Assembly (NCBI RefSeq): GCF_022637415.1
Contig: NZ_CP093340.1
Coordinates: forward strand, 186,001 to 250,000
Source: Luteimonas sp. S4-F44
GTDB lineage: Bacteria; Pseudomonadota; Gammaproteobacteria; Xanthomonadales; Xanthomonadaceae
Reading direction: 5' to 3'
DNA length: 64,000 nt
Shown here: in pieces, positions 45,278-54,963 of the stretch
How the letters are laid out: each line of letters opens with the position of its first letter
Numbering within the stretch: the stretch's first letter is position 1
Made by a program: the position numbers and the translations under genes
Notes under the pieces: generated by a model
The model's database searches: none
What the model saw: the letters and a program-made list of their open reading frames with translations, nothing else
Told to the model about the DNA's origin: nothing

Positions 45278-47005
45278 CTATCCCGCGCGCTGGCTCAGCA
45301 GTTCGCGCAGCGCCTGCTTGCCGGCGGCGTCGAGCGCGCCCTCGCGCTGGCGGGCCAGCAGGTCGTCGATACGCTGCTGCAGCACCTGCCGGTCGAGCTG
45401 GGCGACGACATCGCGCAACTCGATCTCCCACGTCGCCTCGTCGCCGGGTAGCGACTGGCTGGCGAGCTTCTGCAGTGCTGGCGCCTCGTCGCGGCCGTCG
45501 AAGTGGGCGAGCAGCGAGCCGGTGCTGATGTCGGGGCGCACGCTGGCAACCGCGATCAGCTCGGTCAGCAGGTCGATGCCCGGCTGCTGCAGCGCGACGA
45601 ATGGATACGGCGGCGGCAGCGTCGCGGCCATGGCCGGCTTCTGCAACAGCAGCGCGATTGCGTGCCGCACCAGGCTGCGTCGTGGCGCCGGCACCGCGCG
45701 CCCACCGCGCGGCATGCGTGTCGGCGGCGCGGCCACCGATGCCGCAGGCCGGCCCAGCCCGGTCAATTCGGTCAACCGCTGGCGCATCAGATCGGCGAAC
45801 GCGCCTTCCGGAATCTGTGCCAGCATCGGTTTGGCGCGCTCGGCCAGGCGGGCCTTGCCGTCGAGCGTCGACAGTGCGATGCCATCGCCGATGGTGTCGA
45901 AGAAGAACGTCGACAACGGCGTGGCCTGCGCCAGTCGCGCCTCGAAGCCCTGCACGCCCTCCTGGCGCACGATGGTGTCCGGGTCCTCGCCGTCGGGCAG
46001 GAACAGGAAGAACGCCTGGCGGCCGTCGCGCATGCGCGGCAGCACCGATTCCATCGCGCGTGTCGCTGCGCGCCGGCCGGCGGCGTCGCCGTCGAAGCAG
46101 AAGTACACGTCGGCCGCGTTGCGGAACAACAGCTCGGCGTGGTCGGGCGTGGTCGCCGTGCCCAAGGTGGCGACCGCCTGCGGCAGGCCGTGCTGGAACA
46201 GCGCGACCACGTCCATGTAGCCCTCCACGACCACCAGCCGCTCGATCTTCTGGTTGGCCTGGCGCACCTGCCACAAGCCGTAGAGTTCGCGGCCCTTGTG
46301 GAACAGCGGCGTCTCGGGCGAGTTGAGGTACTTGGGCGAGTCCTCGGCCGCCAGCACCCGGCCGCCGAACGCGATCGGCCGGCCGCGGCGATCATGGATC
46401 GGAAAGATCACCCGGTCGCGGAACTTGTCGTAGCTGTGCCCGCGTTCGTTCTTCGACAGCAGGCCGACCTTCTCCAGCACCGCGATACGGCGTGCGTCGT
46501 CCTTGCCCAGTGCGTCCTTGAGCGCCGAGAACCCGTCCGGCGCATAGCCGATCGCGAACTGTTCGCGTGTCGCCTGGTCGACCTCGCGGCGATCGAGGTA
46601 CTCGCGCGCCTTGTCGCTGCCGGCCAGCTGGCTGCGGAAGAACCGGGTCGCGGCCTCGAGCGCCTCGTACATCGGTGCGCTGTCGGGCCGCGCCTCGCGC
46701 TGCGTCGTCTCGCGTGGGATCTCCATGCCGGCGCGCTTGGCCAGCTCGTCCACCGCGTCGAGGAACTCGAGGCGGTCGTAGTTCATCAGGAACGAGATCG
46801 CAGTGCCGTGCGCCCCGCAGCCGAAGCAGTGGTAGAACTGCTTGGTCGGCGAGACGGTGAAGCTGGCCGAGCGCTCGTCGTGGAACGGGCAGCGCGCCGA
46901 ATACTCCTTGCCCTGCCGCTTGAGCGGCACGCGCGCGTTGATCACCTCGACGATGTCCGTCCGGGCGAGCAGGTCGTCGATGAAGGCGTCGGGGATGCGG
47001 GCCAT
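45278..47005 (-). CDS. dnaG: DNA primase
   Basis: Makes RNA primers for replication. The 575 residues have the CHC2 zinc site (C39, H42, C60, C63), the toprim core LVVVEGYMDVVALFQHGLPQAVATLGTA and FCFDGDAAGRRAA, and a C-terminal helicase-binding domain. The usual neighbours rpsU and rpoD are absent; YihY lies upstream and a lipoprotein downstream. The start MARIPDAFIDDLLARTDIVEV is standard. Confidence 0.97.
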   Translation of the reverse strand: MARIPDAFIDDLLARTDIVEVINARVPLKRQGKEYSARCPFHDERSASFTVSPTKQFYHCFGCGAHGTAISFLMNYDRLEFLDAVDELAKRAGMEIPRETTQREARPDSAPMYEALEAATRFFRSQLAGSDKAREYLDRREVDQATREQFAIGYAPDGFSALKDALGKDDARRIAVLEKVGLLSKNERGHSYDKFRDRVIFPIHDRRGRPIAFGGRVLAAEDSPKYLNSPETPLFHKGRELYGLWQVRQANQKIERLVVVEGYMDVVALFQHGLPQAVATLGTATTPDHAELLFRNAADVYFCFDGDAAGRRAATRAMESVLPRMRDGRQAFFLFLPDGEDPDTIVRQEGVQGFEARLAQATPLSTFFFDTIGDGIALSTLDGKARLAERAKPMLAQIPEGAFADLMRQRLTELTGLGRPAASVAAPPTRMPRGGRAVPAPRRSLVRHAIALLLQKPAMAATLPPPYPFVALQQPGIDLLTELIAVASVRPDISTGSLLAHFDGRDEAPALQKLASQSLPGDEATWEIELRDVVAQLDRQVLQQRIDDLLARQREGALDAAGKQALRELLSQRAG

Positions 47006-47057
47006 GGCTGCACTAGGATGCCATGCGCGCCCGCCTTCTCCGCGTGGCGCGGGTAGA

Positions 47058-48089
47058 TCAGTCCGGTGCGCGGGGCGGGGACGCCGCCGGGGGTAGGCCT
47101 GACGCCGAGGTGCCCTCGCCGGTGGCCTGCCGCTCGGCGCGCTTGCGCAGCGCGCGGTCGACCGACGCCCGGCGCAGGCGCTCGTCGACGACCGCGGTGA
47201 TCAGCGCGCCGACGAAGAAGATCGTCGCCGCGTAGTACATCCAGATCAGCAGGATCACCAGAGTCCCGAACGAGCCGTAGGCGCTGCCCGGTGCGGCGTG
47301 GGTGATGTACAGCCCGATCGCCCAGCGTCCGAGTACGAACAGCATCGAGGTAATGAGGCCGCCGAACAGCGCCTGGCGCCAGCGCACGCGTCGGTCGGGC
47401 AGGTAGTGATAGAGCAATGCGAACGCCATCGAGTAGAGCACCAGCATCAGCGCGTTGCCGATCAGCGGCAGCACCGTCGGCACGTTGGCGAAGATCACCT
47501 CGACCGCGGTGGTCAGCAGGGTCGAGGCCAGCACCAGGAAGCCGAGCGCGAACACCACACCGGCCGAGAACACGCGCTTGCGCAGGAACGCCTTCAGTCC
47601 GCCGGGAATGTGGCCGCTGTCGGTCTTGAAGATCAGGTTCAACGTGCCCTGCAGCTGCGCGAACATGACCGTCGCACCGACGAACAGCAGCAGCGTGCTC
47701 CACAGGCCCGCGAGCGAGCCAACATCGGGCTGCTCGTTGGCGTTCTGGATGACCGTGCCGGCCACCGTCCGCGCGCCTTCGCCGGCGAGCTCGCCGATCT
47801 GCTCGAGCAGCGCGTCCTGCGCCGGGGGGTACAGCGACGCGGTGATCCACAGTACCAGCACCAGCAGCGGTGCCAGCGAGATCAGGGTGTAGAACGACAG
47901 CGACGCGGCCTGCGTCAGCAGGTCGGCATCGATGAAGCGCTTGACCAGCGTCATCGGCACGCTGTCTTCCATGCGCTCGACTGTCTTGTCCAGGCGCCGG
48001 CGCGCACGCGACCAGCGCGTATGCGGCACAGATGCGGCGTCGTTGGACTGGGACGAGGCGGGCGACGGGGAGGAATTGGCTGTGTTCAT
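47058..48089 (-). CDS. YihY/BrkB-family inner membrane protein
   Basis: A 343-residue membrane protein (formerly mis-called RNase BN). Six membrane segments after a basic N-terminus; AASLSFYTLISLAPLLVLVLW and SAYGSFGTLVILLIWMYYAATIFFVGA are the signature blocks. The N-terminal 30 and C-terminal 30 residues are low-complexity (Ser/Asn and Pro/Ala rich). It lies just upstream of dnaG. The role of the family is unknown. Confidence 0.9.
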   Translation of the reverse strand: MNTANSSPSPASSQSNDAASVPHTRWSRARRRLDKTVERMEDSVPMTLVKRFIDADLLTQAASLSFYTLISLAPLLVLVLWITASLYPPAQDALLEQIGELAGEGARTVAGTVIQNANEQPDVGSLAGLWSTLLLFVGATVMFAQLQGTLNLIFKTDSGHIPGGLKAFLRKRVFSAGVVFALGFLVLASTLLTTAVEVIFANVPTVLPLIGNALMLVLYSMAFALLYHYLPDRRVRWRQALFGGLITSMLFVLGRWAIGLYITHAAPGSAYGSFGTLVILLIWMYYAATIFFVGALITAVVDERLRRASVDRALRKRAERQATGEGTSASGLPPAASPPRAPD

Positions 48090-48289
48090 GCAGTCGGTCG
48101 TGATCGGGGCTGGACGGCGGGCTGCGCGAAGCGCCCTTTCGGCGTGGCCGTCACTCTAGTCGCGCAGGCGTGCGGACGTGATGAACGTGCGACGCACGGC
48201 GATGCCTGCGCGGCGTCGTCGTGCGTGCCCTACCCGATGCGCAGTACGCATCGCCCTTCTGCGCAGGCGGGAAGTGGCACAGGCGGTGC

Positions 48290-50452
48290 TCAGCCGATCA
48301 CGCGCTCGAACGGCGGCAGCGCGTCGAGGATGCGCTTGCCGTAGCGGCGGGTCAGCAGCCGCGAGTCGAGGATCACCACGCGGCCGGTGTCGCTCGAGGT
48401 GCGGATCAGGCGGCCGGCGAACTGGGTCAGCGTGCGCAGCGCGTGCGGCACCGCGATCAGGTTGAACGGGTTCAGCCCGCGGGCCTCGAGCCATTCGCCG
48501 AGCGTCGCGGTCTGCGGGTCGGTCGGCACTGCGAACGGGACCTGGGTGATGACGACCGTTGTGCAGGCCTCGCCGGGCAGGTCGAGGCCCTCGCCGAACG
48601 AGTTGAGCCCGAACAGCACCGAGCCCTTGCCGGCGGCGACGCGCTCCAGGTGCGCGGCGACGACCTGCGATTTGTTGCCCGCACTCTGCAGCTGGATCGC
48701 ACCGCGGCGCGAGGCCGGCATCAGTTCGGCGACCTTCTCCATCTTCCAGCGCGAGGTGAACAGCACCATGCTGCCTTTCTTCCAGTCCAGTTCGCGCGCC
48801 AACCAGTCGGCGACCGCCTTCGGATGCCCTTCGCGGTCGTCGGGCGGCACCGGGAACGGCGGCACCACCAGTTGCGCCTGGCGCGGCAGGTCGAACGGAG
48901 AGGGCAGCGACGCGGTCTCGGCATGCTCGGGCAGGCCGGTGTCGATCGCGAACGACTGGAAATCGCCGCCGCCGGTCAGCGTGGCCGAGGTCATGACCAC
49001 CGAATCGACCTCTTTCCACAGCAGCGTGCGCAGCACATGCGCGGCCGAGACCGGCGAGCAGTGCAGCGCCAGATCGCCTTCGCGCGTCGCGGTGACCCAG
49101 CGCGCCATCGGCGGTGCGCCGTCGCGGTCCTCGCGGCGCCAGCCCGCCCACAGGTCGTATTGCTGCTCGACCATTTCCAGCGCCATGCCCAGACTGCGTT
49201 GCAGCTTCTCGCGCGCCGGATCGTCCTGCTTGGCGCGCGCGACCGCCTGTTGCGCGGCATGCACCCAGTTGAGCAGTGCGCGGGTGTCCTCGGCCAGCGT
49301 CTCGATCGCCGGTGCCCAGTCGTCCGGCAGCCGCCCCAGCGGCGCGCGCCACATCGGCTCGCGCTCGCCCGGCTCGGGCTGCCAGACCCGGTCCACGTCC
49401 AGTTGGAAGGCTTTGAGCGCTTTCGACACCCGCACCGCCAGGTCGATCGCCTCGTTGGGCAGCAGCGTGCCGATGCGCTCCTTGTCGACCAGCCGGTAAC
49501 TGCCCGCGATCAGGATCTGCATGCGGCCGGTGCGCTTGGCCATGTCGGCCAGCGGCAGGCGCGCGGCGCCCTGGTCGATCGCGACGTTGGCCACATGATG
49601 GCCCTCGTCGAGCACCAGCAGCATCTCGTTCGGCGGTGCCAGCAGCGGCTGGCCGTTCTCGACATCGCCCATTGCCAGCGACGACAGCAGCAGCGCGTGG
49701 TTGGTGACCACGATCTGCGCGTCGCGCACGGTGGTCCGCGCGCGCAGCACCGGGCACTGCTGGGCGAAGCTGCAGCGACGACCCGCGCAGCCCGAGGCCG
49801 GCGTGGTGATGCGTGCGCGCAGCGTCGGCGAGACCGGCTCGGGTGCGGCATCGAGGTCGCCGTCCCACAGCCGGTCGGCGTGCGCTTCGAGCAGGCGGCG
49901 CGCGGCATCGACCTCGTGCGGCGCCAGCGGGCGATCGAAGAGCTGGCGCTCGAAATCGCCGCCCTCATCAAGGCCGGCGTCGCCCGGCAACAACGCGCCC
50001 TGGCTGTGCTCGGCGTGCAGTTCGGCCGCGTTGCGGGTGCACAGATAGCGGGTGCGCCCTTTGGCCAGCGCGACCTTCGCCTCCAGTCCGGTGGCGGCGA
50101 GGAATGCGGGAATGTCGCGTTCGACCAGCTGCGACTGCAACGCGACCGTGCCGGTGCTCACGACCAGCTTCTTCTTCGTCGCCAGCGCGATCGGCACGCC
50201 GGCGGTCAGGTAAGCGAGCGACTTGCCGACGCCGGTCGGCGCCTCGGCCACACCGATGCCGCCCGAGGTCGCGAGCGCGCGCGAGACCAACCCGATCATC
50301 GCGCTCTGCGAGCGACGCGTGCTGAAGCCGGGCGTGTTGGCCTGGAGCTTCGCGTACGCGGCGCGGATGTCGGCCTTCAACGCCTCGGTGAGGACGCGCG
50401 GCGGTGCGTCGGCCGCAGGCCGGGCCGGCGGCTGGAGTTCGGGTTCGCCCAT
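48290..50452 (-). CDS. dinG: ATP-dependent DNA helicase DinG-like
   Basis: A 720-residue XPD-like helicase, 5' to 3', that resolves R-loops and stalled forks. Walker A is EAPTGVGKS (71-78), the DEAH box is LVLDEGHHVAN, and four Fe-S cysteines appear as YLCTRN and CAGRRCSFAQQC. TSATLTGGG and FAGRLIRTSSDTG are the other helicase motifs. The start MGEPELQPP agrees with the family. A 490-base gap separates it from ygiD. Confidence 0.93.
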   Translation of the reverse strand: MGEPELQPPARPAADAPPRVLTEALKADIRAAYAKLQANTPGFSTRRSQSAMIGLVSRALATSGGIGVAEAPTGVGKSLAYLTAGVPIALATKKKLVVSTGTVALQSQLVERDIPAFLAATGLEAKVALAKGRTRYLCTRNAAELHAEHSQGALLPGDAGLDEGGDFERQLFDRPLAPHEVDAARRLLEAHADRLWDGDLDAAPEPVSPTLRARITTPASGCAGRRCSFAQQCPVLRARTTVRDAQIVVTNHALLLSSLAMGDVENGQPLLAPPNEMLLVLDEGHHVANVAIDQGAARLPLADMAKRTGRMQILIAGSYRLVDKERIGTLLPNEAIDLAVRVSKALKAFQLDVDRVWQPEPGEREPMWRAPLGRLPDDWAPAIETLAEDTRALLNWVHAAQQAVARAKQDDPAREKLQRSLGMALEMVEQQYDLWAGWRREDRDGAPPMARWVTATREGDLALHCSPVSAAHVLRTLLWKEVDSVVMTSATLTGGGDFQSFAIDTGLPEHAETASLPSPFDLPRQAQLVVPPFPVPPDDREGHPKAVADWLARELDWKKGSMVLFTSRWKMEKVAELMPASRRGAIQLQSAGNKSQVVAAHLERVAAGKGSVLFGLNSFGEGLDLPGEACTTVVITQVPFAVPTDPQTATLGEWLEARGLNPFNLIAVPHALRTLTQFAGRLIRTSSDTGRVVILDSRLLTRRYGKRILDALPPFERVIG

Positions 50453-50943
50453 GCGCGCATTGTCCCACGGCCGGTCGCGCCGTTTGAGAGCGCCGCCCCG
50501 CCGCTAGACATGAGCACAGGCGGTCGACGACACGTGCAGCCGCGCCCAGTCGGTCTCGAACAGCGGTTGCCCGTTCGAGGCCGAGACGCCGCCATCCGAC
50601 CGTGGCGACATGGCTGAGCAGCGGCTGGTGTTTACGGTAGACATTCCGGCTCGACGGGCCCTTCCGTGCAGGCGGAGGGGTTGCTCACGGTTCTTCTGCA
50701 GTACGCCATATCCAGGCGGGCCCGATCCAAGCGGGCCCGACAGTCGGGACCGCCCAGGCGCCGTTCGACGCCGGGGGCGAGCGGTTCCATGCCAGGTTGG
50801 CAGGCGGGCAGATCGGGCTGGCGTGTGCAGCAGTGCCTGACCGCCAGCGTTGCATGGCTGCGACGATGCGTCGTGGCGCCGCCGCTTCCGTGTATCGGGG
50901 CCCGCGCCCATCGTGAGAGGCGATCCCGCTCCCAGGTGCCCCC
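50453..50943. other. Gap between dinG and ygiD, no assigned gene
   Basis: About 490 bases without a gene I can support. Minus-strand frames read pieces such as CRARLDRARLDMAYCRRTVS (frame ending 50632) and LFETDWARLHVSS (frame ending 50504). They look protein-like but have no starts or full context. A direct repeat GCGGGCCCGA occurs twice near 50717-50740. It may be gene debris. Confidence 0.3.
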
Positions 50944-51738
50944 ATGTCCCCGCTGCCCGCGCTGTACGTCTCCCACGGCTCGCCGATGACCGCGCTGTCG
51001 CCCGGTCGGGTCGGTGTGCGGCTGGCCGAACTGGCGCGCGAGCTGCCGCGACCGCGCGCGATCGTCGTGGCGTCCGCGCACTGGCTGGCGGCACGGCCGC
51101 AGGTCGGTGGCGGCGCGCAGCCGCAGACCGTCCACGACTTCGGCGGCTTTCCGGAGGCGCTGTATGCCATGCGCTACCCGGCGCCAGGGGACCCGGCGCT
51201 GGCGCAGGACATCGCCGCGCGCCTGGCCGCGGCCGGCCTGCCCGCGCAGGTCGATCCGCAGCGTGGGCTCGACCATGGCGTCTGGGTGCCGCTGCGCCTG
51301 CTCCATCCCGAGGCCGACATCCCGGTGGTGCCGCTGTCGATCCAGCCTGCGCTCGGTCCGGCGCATGCCCTCGCACTCGGTCGCGCGCTGGCGCCCCTAC
51401 GCGCGCAAGGCGTGCTGGTGATCGGCTCGGGCAGCATCACCCACAACCTGCACGACTGGCGCGGCCGCGACGGCAGCGAGGCGCCGTACGTGCGGCCGTT
51501 CACCGACTGGATCGAAGCGCGGCTGCGCGCCGACGACCTGCCCGCACTGCTCGACTACCGCCGGCAGGCGCCGTTCGCGGCGCAGGCGCATCCGACCGAC
51601 GAGCACCTGCTGCCGTTGTTCGTGGCGATGGGCGCGGCCGGCGGCGCGCGGCTCGGCGCGCAGCGCATCGAGGCCGGTATCGACATGGGATTCCTGGCGA
51701 TGGACCTCTACCGCTTCGACGGGGCCAGCGAGGCCTGA
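50944..51738 (+). CDS. ygiD: Extradiol ring-cleavage dioxygenase (YgiD/DODA family)
   Basis: A 264-residue metal-dependent dioxygenase of the class III extradiol (LigB-like) fold; YgiD relatives cleave DOPA-type catechols. YVSHGSPM near residue 12, ASAHWLAA, TVHDFGGFP and GSGSITHNLHDW provide the metal-binding and catalytic His residues. The enzyme's in vivo substrate is unknown. The 3' end overlaps a convergent gene by 31 bases. Confidence 0.9.
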   Translation: MSPLPALYVSHGSPMTALSPGRVGVRLAELARELPRPRAIVVASAHWLAARPQVGGGAQPQTVHDFGGFPEALYAMRYPAPGDPALAQDIAARLAAAGLPAQVDPQRGLDHGVWVPLRLLHPEADIPVVPLSIQPALGPAHALALGRALAPLRAQGVLVIGSGSITHNLHDWRGRDGSEAPYVRPFTDWIEARLRADDLPALLDYRRQAPFAAQAHPTDEHLLPLFVAMGAAGGARLGAQRIEAGIDMGFLAMDLYRFDGASEA

Positions 51739-52016
51739 GGCGCGGCCGCGCGCCAGGCGCGCCAGGCGGCGCGGTCGTCGAAGTGCGCGGCATAGTGCGA
51801 CTGCACGTGCCGGCTGATCCAGGTCGACAGCCCGCGACCGGCCTGCGCGGCCGCGCACAGTGCCGCGAAGTGTCGCGCGCCGATGTCCCGGCGCGTGTAG
51901 ACGTAGACCGGTCCGTGCGCGAACTCGACGGCGATCGCATCGTCGTCGATCGCGTAGGCGGTGACGCCGCTGTCGCCGTGCCGGTTCGCGTAGCGCTGTA
52001 GCGCCGGCCCGGCCAT
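51708..52016 (-). CDS. Small conserved protein of unknown function
   Basis: A 102-residue protein. IAVEFAHGPVYVYTRRDIGA and GRGLSTWISRHVQSHY look like the pattern of small hypothetical proteins seen in Proteobacteria. No signal peptide or membrane segment. It is encoded 18 bases downstream of the hybrid kinase stop and may be co-transcribed with it. It overlaps the convergent ygiD gene tail by 31 bases. Function unknown. Confidence 0.68.
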   Translation of the reverse strand: MAGPALQRYANRHGDSGVTAYAIDDDAIAVEFAHGPVYVYTRRDIGARHFAALCAAAQAGRGLSTWISRHVQSHYAAHFDDRAAWRAWRAAAPQASLAPSKR

Positions 52017-52034
52017 CGTGCGGCGCCGCGGCGC

Positions 52035-54863
52035 TCAGGCCACGGCCGACTGCAGCGACGCGGTTGCAGCCTCGACGCTGGCGACGAGTTCGTGCTGGCG
52101 GAACGGCTTGCCCAGAATCGTCAGGCCCGGATCGAACTCGGCCATGCTGGTGTAGCCCGAGACGATGACCACCGCCGTGCCCGGCAGCCGGTCGCGCACG
52201 GTCCGGGCCAACTCGGCGCCGGTCATGCCGGGCATCAAGTGGTCGGTGACCAGCACGTCGGGGGCCAGGCCGCCCTCGAGCGCGGCCAGCGCTTCTTCGG
52301 CCGAGCCGGCCTCGATGACCCGGTAGCCCATGTCGTCGAGCGCGTCGGCGGTGCACATGCGCACGGCGTCCTCGTCGTCGACCACGAGCGCGGTACCGCG
52401 ATGTTCGTCTGTCGTGTTCACATGATCGTCCTCGTTGCTGTCTGCATTCGCGGCTGCGCGGCGCGTCCCCACCGGCAGCCAGAGTTCCATGGTGGTGCCC
52501 CGCTGCGGGGCGCTGTCGATCGCCAGCCGGCCGCCGAGCTGCGAGGCCAGGCCGTGCGCCATCGACAGGCCCAGGCCGGTGCCGCGGCCGATGCCCTTGG
52601 TCGAGAAGAACGGCTCGACCGCGCGTGCGCGTGTCGCCTCGTCCATGCCGTGACCGGTGTCGGCGACCGAGACGACGACGTAGTCGCCGGGCGGCAGGCC
52701 GTCGGCGCGCGTGCCGGCATCCATTCGCGCATTGCGCGCGCGGAGTGTGAGCACACCGCCATCGGGCATCGCGTCGCAGGCGTTGACGCTGAGGTTGAGC
52801 AGCGCCATCTCCAACTGATTGGGGTCGGCGATCGCCGGTGGCAGGTCGTCGGCGATGTCGAGTACCAGGCGTACGCGTGGGCTGCTGGAACTGCCGATCA
52901 GTTCGGCCATGCCCGCGACCAGCGGGCCGACCTCCACATCCACCGGCTGCAGCGGCTGCCGCCTTGCGAAGGCCAGCAGGCGCTGCACCAGGGTGGCGGC
53001 GCGTTCGGCCGAGCGCTGGGCCACGGCGATCATGCGCGCACGGCGTTCGGGCCGGGCATCGGGGTCGCCGGCGAGTTCGAGGGCGGTGAAGATCGGCGTG
53101 AGCAGGTTGTTGAAATCGTGCGCGACGCCGCCAGTCAGCTGGCCCATCGCTTCGAGCTTCTGCGACTGGCGCAGCGCCTCTTCGGCGTGGCGACGCTCGG
53201 TGGTGTCGATCGCCTCGGGGACGACCGCGATGATCCGCCCGCTGGCATCGCGGATCGGGCGGATCGACAGGTCGTGCATCCGTCGCCCGGACGCCAGCTC
53301 GACCTCGATCTCGGCACGTGCGGTGCCGCCGCGGGTGGCTTCGTTGAACAGGCCGCGGACGCGCTCGGACATGCCTGGCGTGGTGCTGAACCAGGGCGTC
53401 TCCCACAGCGGCCGGCCGACGATCGCGTCCAGCTCTTCGCCGATCGCATCGAGCACAGTGCGGTTGGCGTCGGTGAGTGTGCCGTCGGGCGTGCACATCG
53501 CCTGCAACTGGTAGCTGGTCTCGAACAACGTGCGTAGCTGCGCCTGCGAGCGCGCCAGCGCGTCGGCGGCGGCCTTGATGTCGGTGACGTCGCGCGCGCT
53601 GCAATAAAAGCGCCCGCTTTCGGGCGTGGCCACCCACGACAGCGTGCGCACGCCGCCGGCGCGCGTGCGCCAGCGATTCTCGAAGCGCAACACCGGTTTG
53701 CCGGCGCGCAGGGTGTCGAGCACGCTGCGGGTGACATCGTGGTCGTCCGGATCGACGTACGCCCACCACGGCTGGCCGACCAGTTCATCGGCGCGCCAGC
53801 CCAGCATCTGTGCCCATGCCGGATTGGTCGTCTGCATGCAGCCGTCGGCATCGACCACCGCCAGCAGATCGGGCGTGACCTGCCAGGTCAGCGAGCGTTC
53901 GCGCGCGCGCGCCACAACCTGTTGTTCCAGGTCGCTGTTGAGCGTGCGCAGCTCCGCCTCGCGCTCGCGCAGCGCTTCGTCGGCCAGCGCGCGCGCGGTC
54001 ACGTCCACGCCTTGGACGAAGATCCCGATCACGCCGCGCTCGTCGGTGACCGGTTGATAGACGAAATCGAGGTAGCGCTCGACCGACGGCCCGCCCGGCG
54101 TGGCCTGGACGACGAAGCGGGCTCCGGTGGCCGAAAACGCGCGGCCGGTCGCGTAGACGTCGTCGAGTAGCGACTTGAAGCCTTGGTCGACGGCGTCGGG
54201 CAAGGCCTCGGCAACGGTGCGGCCGATCAGGTCGCGGTCGCCGACCAGGCGCCGGTAGCCGGGATTGGCCAGCTCGAAGCGGTGCTCCGGCCCGCGCAGC
54301 ATCGCCATGAAGCTCGGCGCCTGGTCGAACAGCCGGCCCAGGCGTTCGGCTTCGGCCGCGAGCCTGCGCTGGGCGAGGACCTTCTGCGTGGTCTCGGTGG
54401 TGATGTTCAGAAAGCCCGGAATCTGTCCCTGTTCGTCGCGGACCGGCGTGTAGGAGAACGTCCAGTACGTCTGTTCCGGATAGCCGTGGCGCAGCATCGT
54501 CAGGGGCATGTCCTCGTGCGAGGTCGACGTGCCCGACATCGCTTGCTCGATCAGCGGCAGGATGTCGTCCCAGACATCCGGCCAGATCCGCGCGATCGGC
54601 CGGCCCAGCGCGGTAGGTTCCTTGGCGCCGAGCATCGGCGCGTAGGCGTCGTTGTAGAGGAGCGTCAGCTCCGGGCCCCAGCTCAGGCACATCGCAAAGC
54701 GCGAATCGAGCATCAGCGCCACGGTGGTGCGCAGCGACTGCGGCCAGGCCTGCAGCGGCCCCAGCGGCGTCGTCGACCAGTCGAACGCAGCAATACGGCC
54801 CGCCATCGCGCCATGCGCGGGCAGGAAATCGACAGTGGCGGGACAGGCAGCAGGCGGGTTCAA
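52035..54863 (-). CDS. Multi-PAS hybrid histidine kinase/response regulator
   Basis: About 942 residues, cytoplasmic, no membrane segment seen. Order: an N-terminal PAS-like domain (AFDWSTTPLGPLQAWPQSLR), three further PAS domains (about 155-560), a HisKA domain with the phospho-His in GGVAHDFNNLLTP (about 580), an HATPase domain (NACDAMPDGG, FSTKGIGRGTGLGL), and a receiver with phospho-Asp about D874 in LVTDHLMPGM. The start is uncertain: TTG at 54863 keeps the FLPAHGAMAGRI block that relatives have; the ATG at 54806 is the alternative. The ligand and output are unknown. Confidence 0.88.
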   Translation of the reverse strand: MNPPAACPATVDFLPAHGAMAGRIAAFDWSTTPLGPLQAWPQSLRTTVALMLDSRFAMCLSWGPELTLLYNDAYAPMLGAKEPTALGRPIARIWPDVWDDILPLIEQAMSGTSTSHEDMPLTMLRHGYPEQTYWTFSYTPVRDEQGQIPGFLNITTETTQKVLAQRRLAAEAERLGRLFDQAPSFMAMLRGPEHRFELANPGYRRLVGDRDLIGRTVAEALPDAVDQGFKSLLDDVYATGRAFSATGARFVVQATPGGPSVERYLDFVYQPVTDERGVIGIFVQGVDVTARALADEALREREAELRTLNSDLEQQVVARARERSLTWQVTPDLLAVVDADGCMQTTNPAWAQMLGWRADELVGQPWWAYVDPDDHDVTRSVLDTLRAGKPVLRFENRWRTRAGGVRTLSWVATPESGRFYCSARDVTDIKAAADALARSQAQLRTLFETSYQLQAMCTPDGTLTDANRTVLDAIGEELDAIVGRPLWETPWFSTTPGMSERVRGLFNEATRGGTARAEIEVELASGRRMHDLSIRPIRDASGRIIAVVPEAIDTTERRHAEEALRQSQKLEAMGQLTGGVAHDFNNLLTPIFTALELAGDPDARPERRARMIAVAQRSAERAATLVQRLLAFARRQPLQPVDVEVGPLVAGMAELIGSSSSPRVRLVLDIADDLPPAIADPNQLEMALLNLSVNACDAMPDGGVLTLRARNARMDAGTRADGLPPGDYVVVSVADTGHGMDEATRARAVEPFFSTKGIGRGTGLGLSMAHGLASQLGGRLAIDSAPQRGTTMELWLPVGTRRAAANADSNEDDHVNTTDEHRGTALVVDDEDAVRMCTADALDDMGYRVIEAGSAEEALAALEGGLAPDVLVTDHLMPGMTGAELARTVRDRLPGTAVVIVSGYTSMAEFDPGLTILGKPFRQHELVASVEAATASLQSAVA

Positions 54864-54963
54864 CAGCGGGACGCGCAGCTCGGATCGGGCCGCATCCTGC
54901 CATAGGTGCCGGTGGTGGGGGGATGACGACCGCGGGCCGGCGTCGCACTCGGGGGCGGCTGCC

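Noticed and set aside
48221..50617. 798-residue plus-strand frame opposite dinG
   Set aside because: Arg/Gly/Ala-rich shadow; dinG has helicase motifs and Fe-S cysteines on the minus strand.
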